DNA of 64,000 bases from Hemerocallis citrina (GCA_017893485.1 JACEHZ010000375.1:558001-622000), one strand, 5' to 3'. Counted from the first letter of the stretch, positions 1 to 11,912 are shown. The notes: generated from the sequence alone by a model not told the origin. A program made the numbers and translations.

Positions 1-544
1 TGGGTGCGTCATCGCTCCTGGGAGGTCGCCGACCAGTAGGAGAGTGGGGTCTTCTTCTGTGATGCTCGGGGGACTCTCTTCGCCCTCTTCGGGCAGGGGA
101 CCTTCTGTAGTCTCGGCGGTGAGGAGATCGCTCATCCGGACGTTGTTGGCGGGAGGCTCCCTCTCGGGCCCGCTTTTCATCTAGACGGCGGCGAAGATCC
201 TCATCCTTCTGCCGATTGAGGATGGTATTGCGAAGGTCGGAAGCTCGGGGATTGTGGGAGGCCATAGAATCCGTAGAGGCATTGTGTATTGAGACGTGGT
301 CCTGATGGAGAGGTTGTTTCTGCGGGTTGGGTCGCGAGGTCCCTGCACCGGCATTTTGAGGACCGGGGGGACCCTTAGGAGGTTGCTGATTCTGAAGAGG
401 AGGCTGGTCCTGCTGGAGAGGGTCCTCAGCTTGTAGAGGAACTTGCCCCTGCTGCTGAGCGGGTTGGATGGGGACTTCCTGTTGCTGATCGACGGGGTTG
501 GGTCCACGGTTGGACCCTCTAGATCTTACTTTTCTGGGAGGCAT
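1..544 (-). CDS. Tat-type Ty3/gypsy gag, N-terminal part (cut by window edge)
   Basis: Reading leftward from the ATG at 544, the frame is open to the window edge (about 181 codons). The protein starts MPPRKVRSRGSNR and goes through a Gln/Pro-rich stretch to an Arg-rich tail. It closely parallels the gag start at 11960 (MPPKKVRSRGSNR, then LNRQKD..L and REGASR motifs in the same order). Gag proteins form the particle that packages the element's RNA. The capsid and pol parts lie beyond the window. The start codon sits 54 bases past the primer-binding site, as expected for such an element. Seen: open frame and similarity to the second copy. Inferred: a separate insertion of the same family on the opposite strand. 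Confidence 0.8.
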   Translation of the reverse strand, partial: MPPRKVRSRGSNRGPNPVDQQQEVPIQPAQQQGQVPLQAEDPLQQDQPPLQNQQPPKGPPGPQNAGAGTSRPNPQKQPLHQDHVSIHNASTDSMASHNPRASDLRNTILNRQKDEDLRRRLDEKRAREGASRQQRPDERSPHRRDYRRSPARRGRRESPEHHRRRPHSPTGRRPPRSDDAP

Positions 545-597
545 GGCTGGAGAGATCTGACCAACAGGAAGAGGGGAGGCTGCTATTCGTTTGTTTT

Positions 598-615
598 CCA
601 CAGACGGTGCCAATC
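598..615 (-). other. Primer-binding site of the minus-strand Tat element
   Basis: Directly inside the LTR the minus strand reads GATTGGCACCGTCTGTGG, almost the same as the site at 11892. The TGGCRCCGT core resembles the complement of a plant tRNA-Asp 3' end, as is usual for Tat elements. Confidence 0.7.
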
Positions 616-1208
616 TGTTACCGCTAAATCTGGTGTGGGGGTAAACAGACAGTATTTGTGGATTCTTGGAAAACTTGAATAGCAAACCTGAACTTGTTCC
701 GCCAAAGTTTGACCGCTGACTCCCACCGTTCACCTGCAAAAAGTGCGAGACACCGGGGTTGATCCCGGCGACGCACCCTCCGACGCTCAAGTCAGTAATC
801 AGGAATGATTATGAAAGAGCGTAAATTAGCAAAAGATTGATTACCTCCTAATGGTGGTGAATGGGGGGGTATTTATAGCCGCATTTGGGATCGAATTAGG
901 CATGTAATCCCTGTGTTTAGATAAGGAATGTAATCCCTAATTCCCAGTAAAAGGATAGATATGAATCAGGGCCGTTGATTAGGATTAATCAGAAACTCTA
1001 ATTCTATCCTGCTGGACCGGGTTTGTAGCGGGTAAAAACCCGTACCCGGTTGGAGGTGGATCCGTTCGCGGGTTAATGGGTCTTTGAGGAGGAGACCCAG
1101 TACCTGCTTCGGACCCATTGGTAGACAAAATTACCATTTTACCCCTAGGCTTTAAGATTCGTTCCTGATTTGGACGATTCCGATTTAATCCCATTTTTAG
1201 CCATATCA
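616..1208 (-). repeat. 5' LTR of minus-strand Tat element
   Basis: On the minus strand it begins TGATATGGCTAAAAATGGGA and ends with ...GGTAACA beside the primer site. It is homologous to the 588-bp LTRs of the 15-kb element downstream. A TATA box (TATAAATA on the minus strand) lies at 870-877. The flank at 1209-1213 is ATTAT, but the other end of the element is outside the window, so no target duplication can be confirmed. Confidence 0.85.
870..877 (-). promoter_or_regulatory. LTR TATA box
   Basis: TATAAATA on the minus strand, at the same relative place as TATAAATA in the LTRs at 11651, 26092 and 32960. Probable core promoter of the retrotransposon. Confidence 0.6.
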
Positions 1209-2440
1209 ATTATTATTTCATATATACTATTATTATTATATTATTATTATTATGTATATTATTATTATATATATTATTATTTTATTTATACTATTTTATA
1301 TATACTATTATTATATTATATTATTATTATATATATTATTATTATTATATATTACAATTATATATTATTATATATATTAATATATAATATATTACTATTA
1401 TATATTATTATATAATATACTATTATTATAATATATTGTTATATATATATTTATAATAGATTATTGTTACATAAATATTATTATTATTATAATTATTATT
1501 ATTATTATTATATGTATATATTATATTATTATTATATATATTATATTATTATTTTTATTTTTTAATATATATATATACACTATTATTATAATATATATTA
1601 TCATTTCATATATACTATTTTATATATACTATTAGGGTAAAAGGGATATGAGCAACTTGCTCATTTAATAAATGAGCAATTGATTATGTGGCATGCATGT
1701 GATACATTGGACAACTAACCCTTTCAAGGCTTTTCCAATCATATGTATGACACATCATCAATTGCTTATTTACTAAATTAGCAAGTTGCTCATACCCCTT
1801 TTTCCCATACTATTATAATAATCTATTACTATTATAATAATCTATTATTATTATTATAATATATATTATTATTATTATATATTACTGTTATATATTATTA
1901 TATATATTATTATATAATTTATTATTATTGTAATAAATTTTTTAATATATAATTATAATAGATTATTATTACATATATATTATTATAATTATTATATGTT
2001 ATTATATCTATGTATATTATTAAATATGTTTATCATAATAAAATATTTTATATTATTATATAACATACAATTATTATAATATATTATTATTTTATATATA
2101 TTATTTTATATATACTATTATTATGTTATATTATTATTATATATATTATCTTTTTCTATATACTATTTTACATATACTATTTTATATATACTATTATTAT
2201 ATTATATTATTATATATATATATATACTATTATTTCATATATACTATTTTATATATACTATTATAATAATCTATTATTATTATAATATATATTATTATTA
2301 TTAAATATTAATATTATATATTATTATATATATTATTATATAATTTATTATTATTATAATAAATTGTTTAATCTATAATTTGAATATATTATTATTACCT
2401 ATATATTATTATAATTAATATATATCATTATATATATGTA
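1209..2440. repeat. AT-rich simple-sequence region (TTA/TAT/TA)
   Basis: About 1.2 kb made almost wholly of A and T, with runs of ATT, TTA and TATA units. Open frames here translate to Tyr/Ile strings and are not genes. It is interrupted only by the 172-bp MITE at 1635-1806. Confidence 0.9.
1635..1806. mobile_element. 172-bp MITE, copy 1, inside AT-rich repeat
   Basis: The left end GGGTAAAAGGGATATGAGCA and the inverted right end (GGGAAAAAGGGGTATGAGCA) form a long imperfect terminal inverted repeat, so the whole element can fold into a hairpin. An equally long copy is at 39726-39897. It has no coding capacity. The flanks are TA-rich on both sides, which fits a TA target. The superfamily cannot be assigned by eye; the ends do not look like standard Stowaway ends. 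Confidence 0.75.
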
Positions 2441-2956
2441 TATTATAAAATATGTTTATTGTAATAAAATAGTTTATATTATTATATATCAGTTAGTATG
2501 TATATGTATACAACATGTATGTATCAGAGTATATGTACTGCATACAGTATATACATACTACCAAATCTATATATACATTATACTCTTATTTTTAAAAAAC
2601 TGTTTTCATAAAAAATTATTACCAAATGGATTTTACACTTTTATTTTCAGAAAACGGTTTTCAGAAAATTTTTTTAGAAAACTGTTTTTAAAGCAACAAA
2701 TCAAACTCAACCTAATAGTTTGGAAATTGACCTTTAACACAATATTTTTAAAAAGTGACTTAGTACTGCAAAAAGTTCACCGCATATGTCAATTATAGAA
2801 ATAAAGAAAATAAATAAATATATAAATAAAATAAAATAAAATAAAATCTGATCATTCAAAGCAAACAAAAGTACTATTCCCCAAAAAAATCATGAATAAA
2901 TAAACAATACCATGATTTTTTTCTCCTGAATCCAATCCACATTGCCCAACCTCGCC
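2441..2956 (+). promoter_or_regulatory. Upstream region of the MSL gene
   Basis: AT-rich DNA ahead of the ATG. A TATATAAATA-like stretch lies near 2818-2827, within a run of TAAAA repeats, and could be the core promoter about 130 bases before the start codon. I see no other clear site. The repeat-like context makes the TATA call weak. Confidence 0.3.
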
Positions 2957-5900
2957 ATGGATTCCTTCCGAAACTCCTTCAAATCCCACCAGTCCTACAA
3001 AAAATCACAACCCTGGAACCACGAACAGGAAGACCGCCCCATTCTCGAATACAACCCCGTCGACCGCCAGGAGGTCGAAATCAAGATCGACACCACCAAC
3101 AACAACAACAATGATAATTTCAATAATATTTATCGTCAGGATTCTTCCAGCAGCAGCAACTACGAATACCACCGCGATTTCAGCTTCCCCCACCAGCCTT
3201 CAAATTCCCCCTCTCAGACGAAGCAGGTCACCGGCATTAGCACCATCAGCGAGGACCCTCCTTCCAGGCTGATCAACAGCTTCGTCAACAAGCAGCGCGC
3301 CGCGGGCGCCGAGATGGCCCTCGACGTCGACTTCGACATGGACGAGTTCAAGAAGTCGTCACGTGAACTACGTATCTCCTTTGCCAATTCCTCCTGCAAA
3401 TCATCCGACGATGGAGAGGACGATGACGACGACGATGGAGATGAGAAGACAAGCGTCAATCGCGGCGGCGATCGAGGAGGTGGTGAGGTTCTTAGGTGCA
3501 GCTCCAACGCTTCCTTTCAGAAGCCTTCGGGGCTTCTGAGGATCAAGACGAGGTCGAGGCTGATGGACCCGGCGCCTCCGATATCTCCGCCAACTTTTCG
3601 GTGCGGCACGCCTGAAGATGATAGGAGGTCAGGGATGATACCGAAGATGTCGGAGCTGCTGAAGTCCGGCATTCTTGGGAAAGCTGAGGAGGATGACGAT
3701 GACCCGTTTCTTGACGATGACATTCCTGAAGTTTTCAATAATAATAAGCTCGATACGCTAGCGATTCTGCAGTGGGTGAGTTTGATAATCATTCTGATAG
3801 CTCTTATATGCAGCTTGTCGGTTGGGAGGTTTCAGGAGCAGACACTGATGAAGCTGCATCTGTGGAAGTGGGAAGTGATGATTCTTGCGCTGATTTGCGG
3901 GCGTTTGCTTTCTGGCTGGGTCATTAGGATCGCTGTGTTTTTCTGCGAGCGCAATTTTTTGCTGAGGAAGAAGGTGCTCTACTTTGTGTACGGTCTGCGG
4001 AAGGCTGTGCAGAACTGCCTGTGGCTTGGGCTTGTTTTGATGGTCTGGTGTGTCGTTCTTGATAAGAATGTGGAAAGACAAACTGATAGTAAATTTCTGC
4101 CAAACATTACTAGGATTCTCATATGCCTTCTGGTTACTACTATAATTTGGCTGGTGAAGATATTGCTGATTAAGGTTCTTGCTTCGTGTTTTCATGTGAA
4201 TGCTTACTTTGAGAGGATTCAGGACTCTTTGTTCAAGCAATACGTGATTGAGACGCTATCTGGACCTCCGTTAGTGGAAATTCAGCATAATAGAGAGGAA
4301 GAAGATCGGGTATTTGCGGAGGTTCAAAAGCTACAAAATGCAGGGGCGACGATTCCTAATGATTTAAGGGCAGCTGCTCTGAGGACTAGAAGTGGAAGAG
4401 TGACTGAAGGTAGTGAAATTGGGGCCGGGGGGGCGGGAAAGATCATGAGGTTGAGAGTAAGATTTTCGGAGCCATTGTCGAAGAAGGACAACAGCAAGCA
4501 ACAGGATGCCATTTCGATTGATAAGCTTCATAAGCTTAATCAGAAGAATGTTTCCGCATCGAATATGAAGAGGCTCATGAGGATTGTGAAGCGTGGGGCC
4601 TTAACAACCCTTGACGAGCAGTTAGCGCGCGAGCGAGGGGAGGACGAGTCAGCAATGCAGATTAGGAGCGAGTATGAGGCCAAAAGTGCTGCCAAGAAAA
4701 TCTTTACCAATGTGGCCAAGCCTGGTTCGAAGTAAGTTTCTTATCGACAATTTTTTTTTAGTAATTTTTTTTATGAATGGTGCAAAATACGCACCCTGTT
4801 TTCGTTGAAGATTCATAATAACAAATCTCATGAGAAACTTGAAATGAGTCAAGTTTAGAACAGCAAAAAAAAGAAAAGACAATCAACCAATCCACGAAGA
4901 TAGACCTCTCATCTACCCTAAGAGTGTCTCCAATCCATGTTATTGATATGAACTTTTACATTTGTTGTCAAACCATTTTACTATTGGACTCTGCTTCTTC
5001 TAATGCATTTGTTTTATATTTTATTTTTAATATCGCTTCATTAAAGAGATTTTAATCAAACTAATAACCAAGTAAGAGAAATGATATTCATGCGTCCCAA
5101 CAATCGGCCATGATACGAATTTTTTGTCGTACTGACCCACTTTTGAAAATATTTGGCGATCTGACTCACTTTCGAAAATGCTTAGCAATCTGACACAGTT
5201 TTGGACATGCCAGTATAAAACGTTATTGGAAATAACGGTATTGGTTATTTATATGCCGTTATTTCCAATAGCGGTATCTATTAAAAAAAAATTCACATGC
5301 CGCTATTTGGAGTAACAGCATTAGTTAACTTATTCCCAATCGTGTACTCTCTCTGACTTGAAAAAAAAATACAAGTGTGAAAAAATTCTATAGATGATAT
5401 CGTTGTTTGGAACAACGACATTACAGATGTCGTTGTTTGGAACAACGAAAATAACATTACAGATGCCGCTGTTAGGAATAGCGGCATCAGTTATAATATT
5501 CATTGTTAGGGATAACTGATGTCATTGTTATAACTGATGTCGTTATCTCCAACAATGACATTAGTAATTCGAATTCCGTTATTGGGGATAACGACATTAT
5601 TTATAAGTTGTTTCAACACTTAGAATTTTTTTTCAAGTCAGAAGATTTACACTTGTATAAAAAATGTACTGATGCCGTTATTCCAAATAGCGCGGCATGC
5701 TAAAAAAAATTAAACTGATGCCGCTTTTTGGACGGTTTATACTGACGTGTCCAAAACTGGATCAGATCGTTAAATATTTTCGGAAGTGGGCCAGATTGCC
5801 AAATATTTTCAAAAAGTGGGTCAGTACGGCAAAAAATTCCCATCATACTCATTCCCCTACAAAAGAGAGTACACATCCCGTACAGAAAAGTCTCCTCCCA

Positions 5901-8900
5901 AAAAATGGAATAATTACAAATGATACAAAAGGTTCCGAACCCCGAAACATCCCAAAAATAAGTGTACACTCCTTCACTCCGTCCGCGGATCACTCCTCAA
6001 CTGGTGTCCCCCCTTCCACCTCAGACTTTGCTCCATAGGTAGATGTACTGATATCTGCATATAATTCTTTAATCTTCTTTGTTGCTTCAGCACCTGCCAT
6101 TTGAGACCAGAGTTTGATATTAGCAATAATAATAAATAAAAGTTGTTGATGCATGATGTGTTTGTGTGTTGGCATGAAGATTCTATTATTCTTTTCTAAC
6201 AAAATCCCCCAACAAATGGACGCTACCCCAATTTTCCTTATAACTATTTGGTCTTTACGTACATTGCTATCTCTCCACCCCACAAACGTCATTAATCATC
6301 TCTTGAGAGGCCCCGCCAATGCGGAGTCTGACTAAAAGGTCCCCCCAGATTGGCCTAGCGTATTGGCACTGAACCAAAAGGTGATCTACCGTTTTGCAAT
6401 CCAGTAGACACATAACACAGATTTCTAGCCCCTGCCACTTTCGCTTGGCCAAGTTGTCCCGAGTTAGGATCACTTTTCTACTGGCCAGCCAGTTGAAGAT
6501 CTTAACCTTAAGTGGAACTTTAACCTTTCATATCGGATTATGTGTCCGCACACCTCCGTTGTTTAACCATTCGTAAGTGGATTTGACTGAAAACTCACTA
6601 CCATTCCCTCCCACCCATGATACCTTGTCCTCCTGGTCCTCCTCTGTCGGCTTCCAGACCTGTAGAAAAAGAATTAAACCCTCCTTTTGTCTTCTAGCCT
6701 TTGTGCTCAGCCTGCCCGTTAATCTTGGCCTCCATTCTCCGTTTCTCCAATTTCTGGCTACCCAGTCTGTAACACTCCGAATTCTAAAATACAACTGAAT
6801 TCGAAGTTCCACAGGATTTTTACACTTTTTTCGTACAATTTTATAAGGAAATAAAATATTTCTTACATCAGAGTTACATTACACCTTTATATTTTTACAG
6901 CAGAAGTGATTTTACAATAAATTACATGAAACAACATTTAAATTAATCTTGAGAAGCATGTATACTTCAATTGTGTCAAGCATCTTTACCCTGCATATAA
7001 AACTGTGGGCGCGTCAGTTCATTCAACTGACGAAATATTATACATCCATCATCTCTATGCCGGAAACAGTATAATGATTCTCAATACTTAGCAAACCACA
7101 AACTTGTTCACAAACAAAGTTAAAGGGACTATCTTATTGATGTCGTGTTGTGAATGTGCACTTAGTCCTTAATGTAATTATTTGTATTATATGACACTAA
7201 TATACACTTGTTCAGAGTCTATGCAGCCCATACTACATAGGTCCGAGGGCAAGCCCTTAATCGTTCTTCATCTTGTAGGGTTCAATCCCTCGTCATGACT
7301 TAATCTACTACTGTAATTATGGTAAGTATCCTAGATGTTTTCTGACCTACGAACTCACATCTTGGCACCCTGGAGGGAATCCCAACGTACTGTCACATGA
7401 CTCATCATGCAGGTATCCTGTGGTAATTCAGCTTCTACCATAGACATGATACCACCCGCAGTCGTCAAACACCCCACGAGCGTCGCCACCGGGACGGTAC
7501 TCTGGAGCAGTATCCACGCCCTATCATGATGCATCATGGGACATCCTGTGAATACTCTCACGCCACCATTCCAATGGTCCTCATACTCAATGTTTTTCTC
7601 TTACTTTCACCACATCTTCACTATGTATCTAATCCTTAGTTTAATTGAATCATGAATAAAATCAAACCCTTAGAGTGTAGCACTCCCACTATACCGGTCT
7701 TATTCATTCATTTCACATGACCTAAACCTTGGTCTTCTCATTTCAAATATCATTTCTACATTTCTTTTATTGCCGGTATAAGGCTATACCGGTCTTATTC
7801 ATTCATTTCACATGACCTAAACCTTGGTCTTCTCATTTCAAATATCATTTCCACATTTCTTTTATTGCCGGTATAAGGCTTGGCTATACTCTAATTCTCA
7901 ATTTCAACTCATAATTACAACATCGAGTTTTTCATACTCATAAGGTTTTTTCATGATTAATCACAATTCATGTTTTCATAAGCATAGTATTCATGTATTC
8001 ACATCTTTCATAACTCATCACAATCAATAAGTCAACTCCACGTGCAATTTATGCGTAAGAATAAATTTCAACTAGTAGTAATCCGTAATTCATTTATTTT
8101 ACAAATCTATTATTCTCATTTCAAAATCGTACTACAAGCACAAGTTATAAGTCCAATTAATTACACCAATCACACTTTCGAAATTTCCTCATTACTAATT
8201 TTCATCTTTATAACTCAAAATCTCATTTATTTTTGTTTTATTTAAAAGACAAATTAATTTTTAAAAAGAAGTCATTTCTTGCAAAAAGCTCCAATTTCTT
8301 AATTACATTTTATCAAAAGTTATACAAATTTTTCTCATAAAGTCCAAATAATTTTCAGTAATTAATTCCATATTTTTCCCAATTTTTAATCTATTTTTAA
8401 AAACTCAATTTAATTAAAATCCCCTAAAAACAGCTTTTTTTTTTAATCCAAACCCCCAACCGGATTCGAACCCACAACCAGCGGCCCAATAGACAGCACA
8501 CAACACCAACGTGCCAAAGCCCCAAGGTGATATAACTAGGGGTTATAATCCCTAAGTATCGACTCTCGGCAAATCGGATTTTTAACAAAAAAATAAACGA
8601 AAAGCCTCAGTATAAAACCCGAGACCTCCCATTCTACTATAGCGACCGAAAGCTCTACCGACCAGTTGGTCTAAGTGGCCATTTCGTTTTGAAAGTAATT
8701 AATTTGGGTTTTGATTTTGCTCTCTGTTCATAGCTATAATTCATGAAGTCTCAAAACAAAAATTGTCTCTTTTTCTCCTCTTTTGAAAACAAAATTTTCC
8801 AGAATTAAAATACACCCAAATCTACAGCAACCAATATTTTTATAAGTATTTTTTAACTCTTTAAAATATGCATTTTAGCCCTAGTTTGTATTCCATGTTC

Positions 8901-10837
8901 ATAATTTCGACATTTTAGAACTAAAGTATAATCCTTCATAATTAAAGATAAATTCCCACAAAAATCACTACATTATTGTTCTCTTTCTTATTGACAACCA
9001 CTATGTTTTTAGAACACAAAATCATATTTTCTAATGAATAAAACTTCTATCTTTATCCACTAATTTACACATGATGCATTCAATCATTTGTTTGCAAATA
9101 TAATCTTTTTCATTTATTCTAACATTCATATGGCACATATAAAATGGAGAATTCTACTACAAAAATTAACAATTATCTCTTAGTAATCATTCCATCAATT
9201 TATCTCTAATATTACCACTCTACTTTAATACTTTAATTAAACAAACATGGTTCCAATCTCTTACTAGTTAATTCACATAATTTCATTTAAAATGTATCTA
9301 GCATGCATTCTAATATTAGAAGCAATGAGAAACACCCACCTCTTTGGAGAAAAACCAATTAAAAGCTCATAGAGTCTCCTAGAACGCGAGAGAGTAGCAT
9401 TCTCCTCCTAGATTGTGATGCAAAAGTCCTTCTTCTTGCTTCCTTGCCAAAACCGAGAGCTCTCTTTAGCAGTGTAGCCTGAGCAATGTCGCATTCTCCG
9501 AAAATCAAGTGTCGTCCGCGTATTGAATGCTCATCACCGCGGAGACCTCCCTCCTCATACCCAACCCATTAATAAGGCCCTTCTCTCTATAAGACTGAAG
9601 CATCTTATGGAGCCCATCTGCCACCATGGTGAAAAGCAGTGGTGACAATGGGTCTCCCTGTCTAAGACCCTATCTACACTTAATTTTTTTACCCGGTCTC
9701 CCATTGACCAGTACCCTCTTAATGCATTTGTTGTTAACCGTTTGTTGTTAAACACTTGTTATGTTCATTTTTTTCATTCTTTTGGGCTTTTCGTTGTTGA
9801 ATAGATGGATTAACCATATCAACCCTTATTTTCAAATACACCTCAAAGAAATATTGACAAGGCTATATCTAGTATGGAAACAGGATAAAACCATCTATTT
9901 TTCTTAATGTTCCTTTCGTTACTCTTAAAAGAAAGTTTTTACTGATCACCACAATACCTTAGCCTGTCAATTGCTCAATCTGTACTCACCAGCGACATCA
10001 ACCAATTGCATATCTGTAGGCATGTATTCTTGTCAGATCTTATGCGTTTCATGTGGGACGATGAAGCTGTTAAAACGATGAGCTTATTTGAAGGAGCAGT
10101 TGAAAATGACAGCGTGAGCAGGAGGTCTCTCAAGAACTGGGTGGTATAGAACTTGTCACCAATCTTGTGTGCAATAATTTTTATTTAACACCGATCATGG
10201 TTGCATATATGGACTAATATGCATGTAATCTTCTTTTTTTGTCTGACATAGGTTAACGCTTTCAGGGAGAGGAGAGCTCTTTCTTTGACATTGAATGATA
10301 CAAAAACAGCTGTTAACAAGATCCACCAAATGGCAAATATTGTCGTGGCAATTTTAGTGCTTTCTATATGGCTTATGATTTTGAATGTCGCAACCTTCCA
10401 CTTCTTAGCTTTCCTAGCGTCGAACGTTCTCATGGCTGTATTTATGTTCGGAAATTCGTTGAAGATGGTCTTTGAAGCTATTATTTTCTTATTTGTCATG
10501 CACCCTTTTGATGTTGGCGATCGATGTGAAATAGACGGAGTTCAGGTAAAAAAGAACAAAAAACTTGTTCAAATGGAACCTAGCTTCTTTATATAATTAT
10601 TCATATGTTACTGAAATCTCCCTTATTCTTTTAGATGTTTGTTGAAGAAATGAATATCTTAACGACAATCTTTTTACGGTATGACAACCAAAAGATTACA
10701 TATCCTAACAGCGTGCTAGCCACCTTGCCCATCGGCAACTATTATCGAAGTCCAGATATGGGTGATTCAGTCGACTTCTGCTGTCACGTTTCAACTCCGT
10801 TGGAAAAGATTGCTATCATGAAAGAAAGAATTTTAAC
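2957..10837 (+). CDS. MscS-like (MSL) mechanosensitive ion channel, exons 1-4; last exon not seen
   Basis: Exons 2957-4731, 10020-10143, 10252-10545 and 10635-10837. Each junction is GT-AG and the phases agree, giving about 798 residues (MDSFRNSFKSH...). The start is ATG 2957 in a GCCATGG context. The N terminus is long, with an Asn run near residue 50 and acidic runs near 155-165. Membrane segments lie near residues 272-287, 304-322, 354-368, 386-405, 663-678 and 684-705. Exons 3-4 carry the MscS pore domain with MHPFDVGDRCEIDG and EEMNILTTIFLRYD. Plant MSLs of this type are plasma-membrane channels that open under membrane tension. The layout fits the MSL4-10 group and looks closest to MSL6/8. 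The final C-terminal exon (roughly 80-100 residues) is missing after the donor at 10838, where transposons begin 280 bases later. It may lie outside the window or be lost. Confidence 0.88.
5117..5839. mobile_element. MULE-like MITE, copy 1 (723 bp)
   Basis: Terminal inverted repeats of about 110 bp start GAATTTTTTGTCGTACTGAC on the left and GAATTTTTTGCCGTACTGAC on the inverted right. Flanks are CCATGATAC and CCATCATAC, a 9-bp target duplication with one mismatch, typical of Mutator-like elements. The interior is a chain of short palindromes built on GCCGTTATT...AATAACGGC. There is no transposase. A related copy is at 29003-29743. Confidence 0.8.
5990..6767 (-). pseudogene. LINE (L1-type) ORF2 C-terminal fragment
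   Basis: Translating leftward gives the end of a plant L1 reverse transcriptase protein. SVTDWVARNW and FSVKSTYEWL are followed by a zinc-finger segment with CVMCLLDCKTVDHLLVQC, then WGILLEKNNRIF. It has at least one in-frame stop (near 6528) and one frame change (near 6290), so it is dead. Its right side is cut abruptly at 6768 by unrelated DNA. Confidence 0.75.
6768..9470. mobile_element. Probable solo LTR of a Ty3/gypsy element
   Basis: Starts TGTAACACTCCG, a common plant gypsy LTR start, exactly where the LINE fragment is cut, and ends near 9470 where LINE sequence resumes. It has no coding frames. A segment near 7218 (TATGCAGCCCATACTACATA) resembles one in the 4-kb LTRs at 43370 and 49400 (TATGCAGCCCACCTTACATG), which suggests a Tekay-like LTR. 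The right border and target duplication are not clear; CAGTC at the left faces CAGTG at the right. Confidence 0.4.
7689..7878. repeat. 95-bp tandem duplication
   Basis: Two nearly identical copies of a segment starting CTATACCGGTCTTATTCATT, at 7689 and 7784, with about one difference by eye. Confidence 0.85.
9471..9735 (-). pseudogene. LINE (L1-type) reverse transcriptase fragment
   Basis: The minus strand encodes LRQGDPLSPLLFTMVADGLH (plus 9600-9670) and then IQYADDT, the YADD catalytic box of L1 reverse transcriptase (near 9510-9530). A stop follows the box directly. Same strand and order as the C-terminal LINE fragment at 5990-6767, so both may come from one LINE, although sequence between them is missing as well as interrupted. 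Confidence 0.7.
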
Positions 10838-11116
10838 GTAAGTTATATCAATACACTATTTATAGCTTATGATTTCAAATAATAGTTCATTAATTTTATA
10901 ATGCATTTCCAAATAAGAAATGATTACAAAATTAAAGAAGATTATTATATACTGAATAGTGAAATTTCTACAGATTAAATACATTAACATTTTAAATTTC
11001 CTTTACATTTTAAATTCATTTCATGCCATCATTAATATCGTTGTTAGCTGCACGTACTCCTTATTTAAATTAATTAAGTATAAATATCTCTAATCTCTAA
11101 TAATATAGTCTCTAGT
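10838..11116 (+). other. MSL intron 4 start / unassigned
   Basis: Begins with the donor GTAAGT at 10838. AT-rich sequence with no recognised feature before the Helitron-like unit. Confidence 0.5.
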
Positions 11117-11294
11117 CTCTAATAATATTATAATGAGAGAATGCCTTAGTGTCATTTGTAAATCTACGAACGCGTGCAACACACGTGCATAACTATTATA
11201 AAAGAGGTTTTAGGTTCAAATCCAGATTACGTCTGAATTTTTACTTTAGAAAACTATATTTATTAAGACATGCATCGTACGTGTAAATTACTAG
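11117..11294 (+). mobile_element. Helitron-like unit 1 (non-autonomous)
   Basis: Begins TCTCTAATAATATTATAATG and ends ...AAATTACTAG followed by T, the TC...CTAG pattern of plant Helitrons. A second, similar unit continues right after the 15-kb insertion (26333-27004). A GGTTCAAATCC string near 11214 looks like a tRNA B box, so a tRNA-derived SINE is an alternative. Confidence 0.5.
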
Positions 11295-11303
11295 TAATAT
11301 TAT

Positions 11304-11891
11304 TGATATGGCTAAAAATGGGGTTAAATCGGAACCGTCCAGATTGGGCACAAATCTTGATGCTCGGGGGTAGAAAGGTAATTTCGCATACAAGCGGATC
11401 CAAAGCGGGTACTGAATCTCCTTCTCGCAGATCCAATAACCCGCGAATAGATACACACCTATTGGGTACGGGTTCCGACCCGAGACAAACCCAAATCAAC
11501 AAGAGACAAATCAGGATCCATGATTTGGCCAAATCAATGGCCTTGATTTGCTCTCACCGGGAATCAAGGAAAGATTTCCTAAACAGACTGAGGATTTTGC
11601 TCCCGGCTGTTAGACAGGAAATCAGGCCCTTAAACAACTCCCCTGGCGACTATAAATACGACCCCTCTGCCTCCATGACCAGGTTAATCACTTTTTCACC
11701 ACTTAAGCTCTTTCTTAATCTTTTCTGATTACTGACAAGAGCGTCGGAGGGTGCGTCGCCGGAATCAACCCCGGTGTTTCGCACTTCCTTGCAGGTCGCG
11801 GCAGGAGCAAGAAGGCTGAGTCAACTATTCAGGTTTTTCTCGGACTCACAAATTCTATCTGTTTACCCCCACACCGAAATCAGCGGTAACA
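11304..11891 (+). repeat. 5' LTR of the 15-kb Tat element
   Basis: 588 bp, starts TGATATGGCTAAAAATGGGG and ends ...CAGCGGTAACA. Contains TATAAATA at 11651-11658 and matches the 3' LTR almost exactly. Confidence 0.93.
11651..11658 (+). promoter_or_regulatory. LTR TATA box
   Basis: TATAAATA about 240 bases before the LTR end, conserved at the same relative place in the related LTRs. Likely core promoter for the genomic RNA. Confidence 0.65.
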
Positions 11892-11912
11892 GATTGGCGC
11901 CGTCTGTGGGAA
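11892..11912 (+). other. Primer-binding site (tRNA-Asp type)
   Basis: GATTGGCGCCGTCTGTGGGA directly after the LTR. The TGGCGCCGT core is complementary to the 3' end of plant tRNA-Asp. Confidence 0.7.

Larger units (their letters stand above)
4732..10019 (+). other. Intron 1 of the MSL gene, expanded by transposons
   Basis: Runs from the donor GTAAGT at 4732 to an acceptor AG at 10018-10019; exon 2 then starts in the right phase (K, then HVFLSDLMRF). At 5.3 kb it is by far the longest intron. It holds a MULE-like MITE, two LINE fragments and a probable solo LTR. The rest (4740-5107 and 9740-10019) shows nothing recognisable. Confidence 0.75.

Noticed and set aside
1170..1415. Tyr/Ile-rich open frame
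   Set aside because: Translation of the AT microsatellite; no codon structure.
3005..4240. Several minus-strand frames within MSL exon 1
   Set aside because: Shadows of the real plus-strand exon, which has conserved motifs and splice sites.
11200..11230. tRNA-derived SINE call for the unit at 11117
   Set aside because: One B-box-like word only; no A box at proper spacing, no poly(A) or variable target duplication, while TC...CTAG ends fit a Helitron better. Kept as an alternative.
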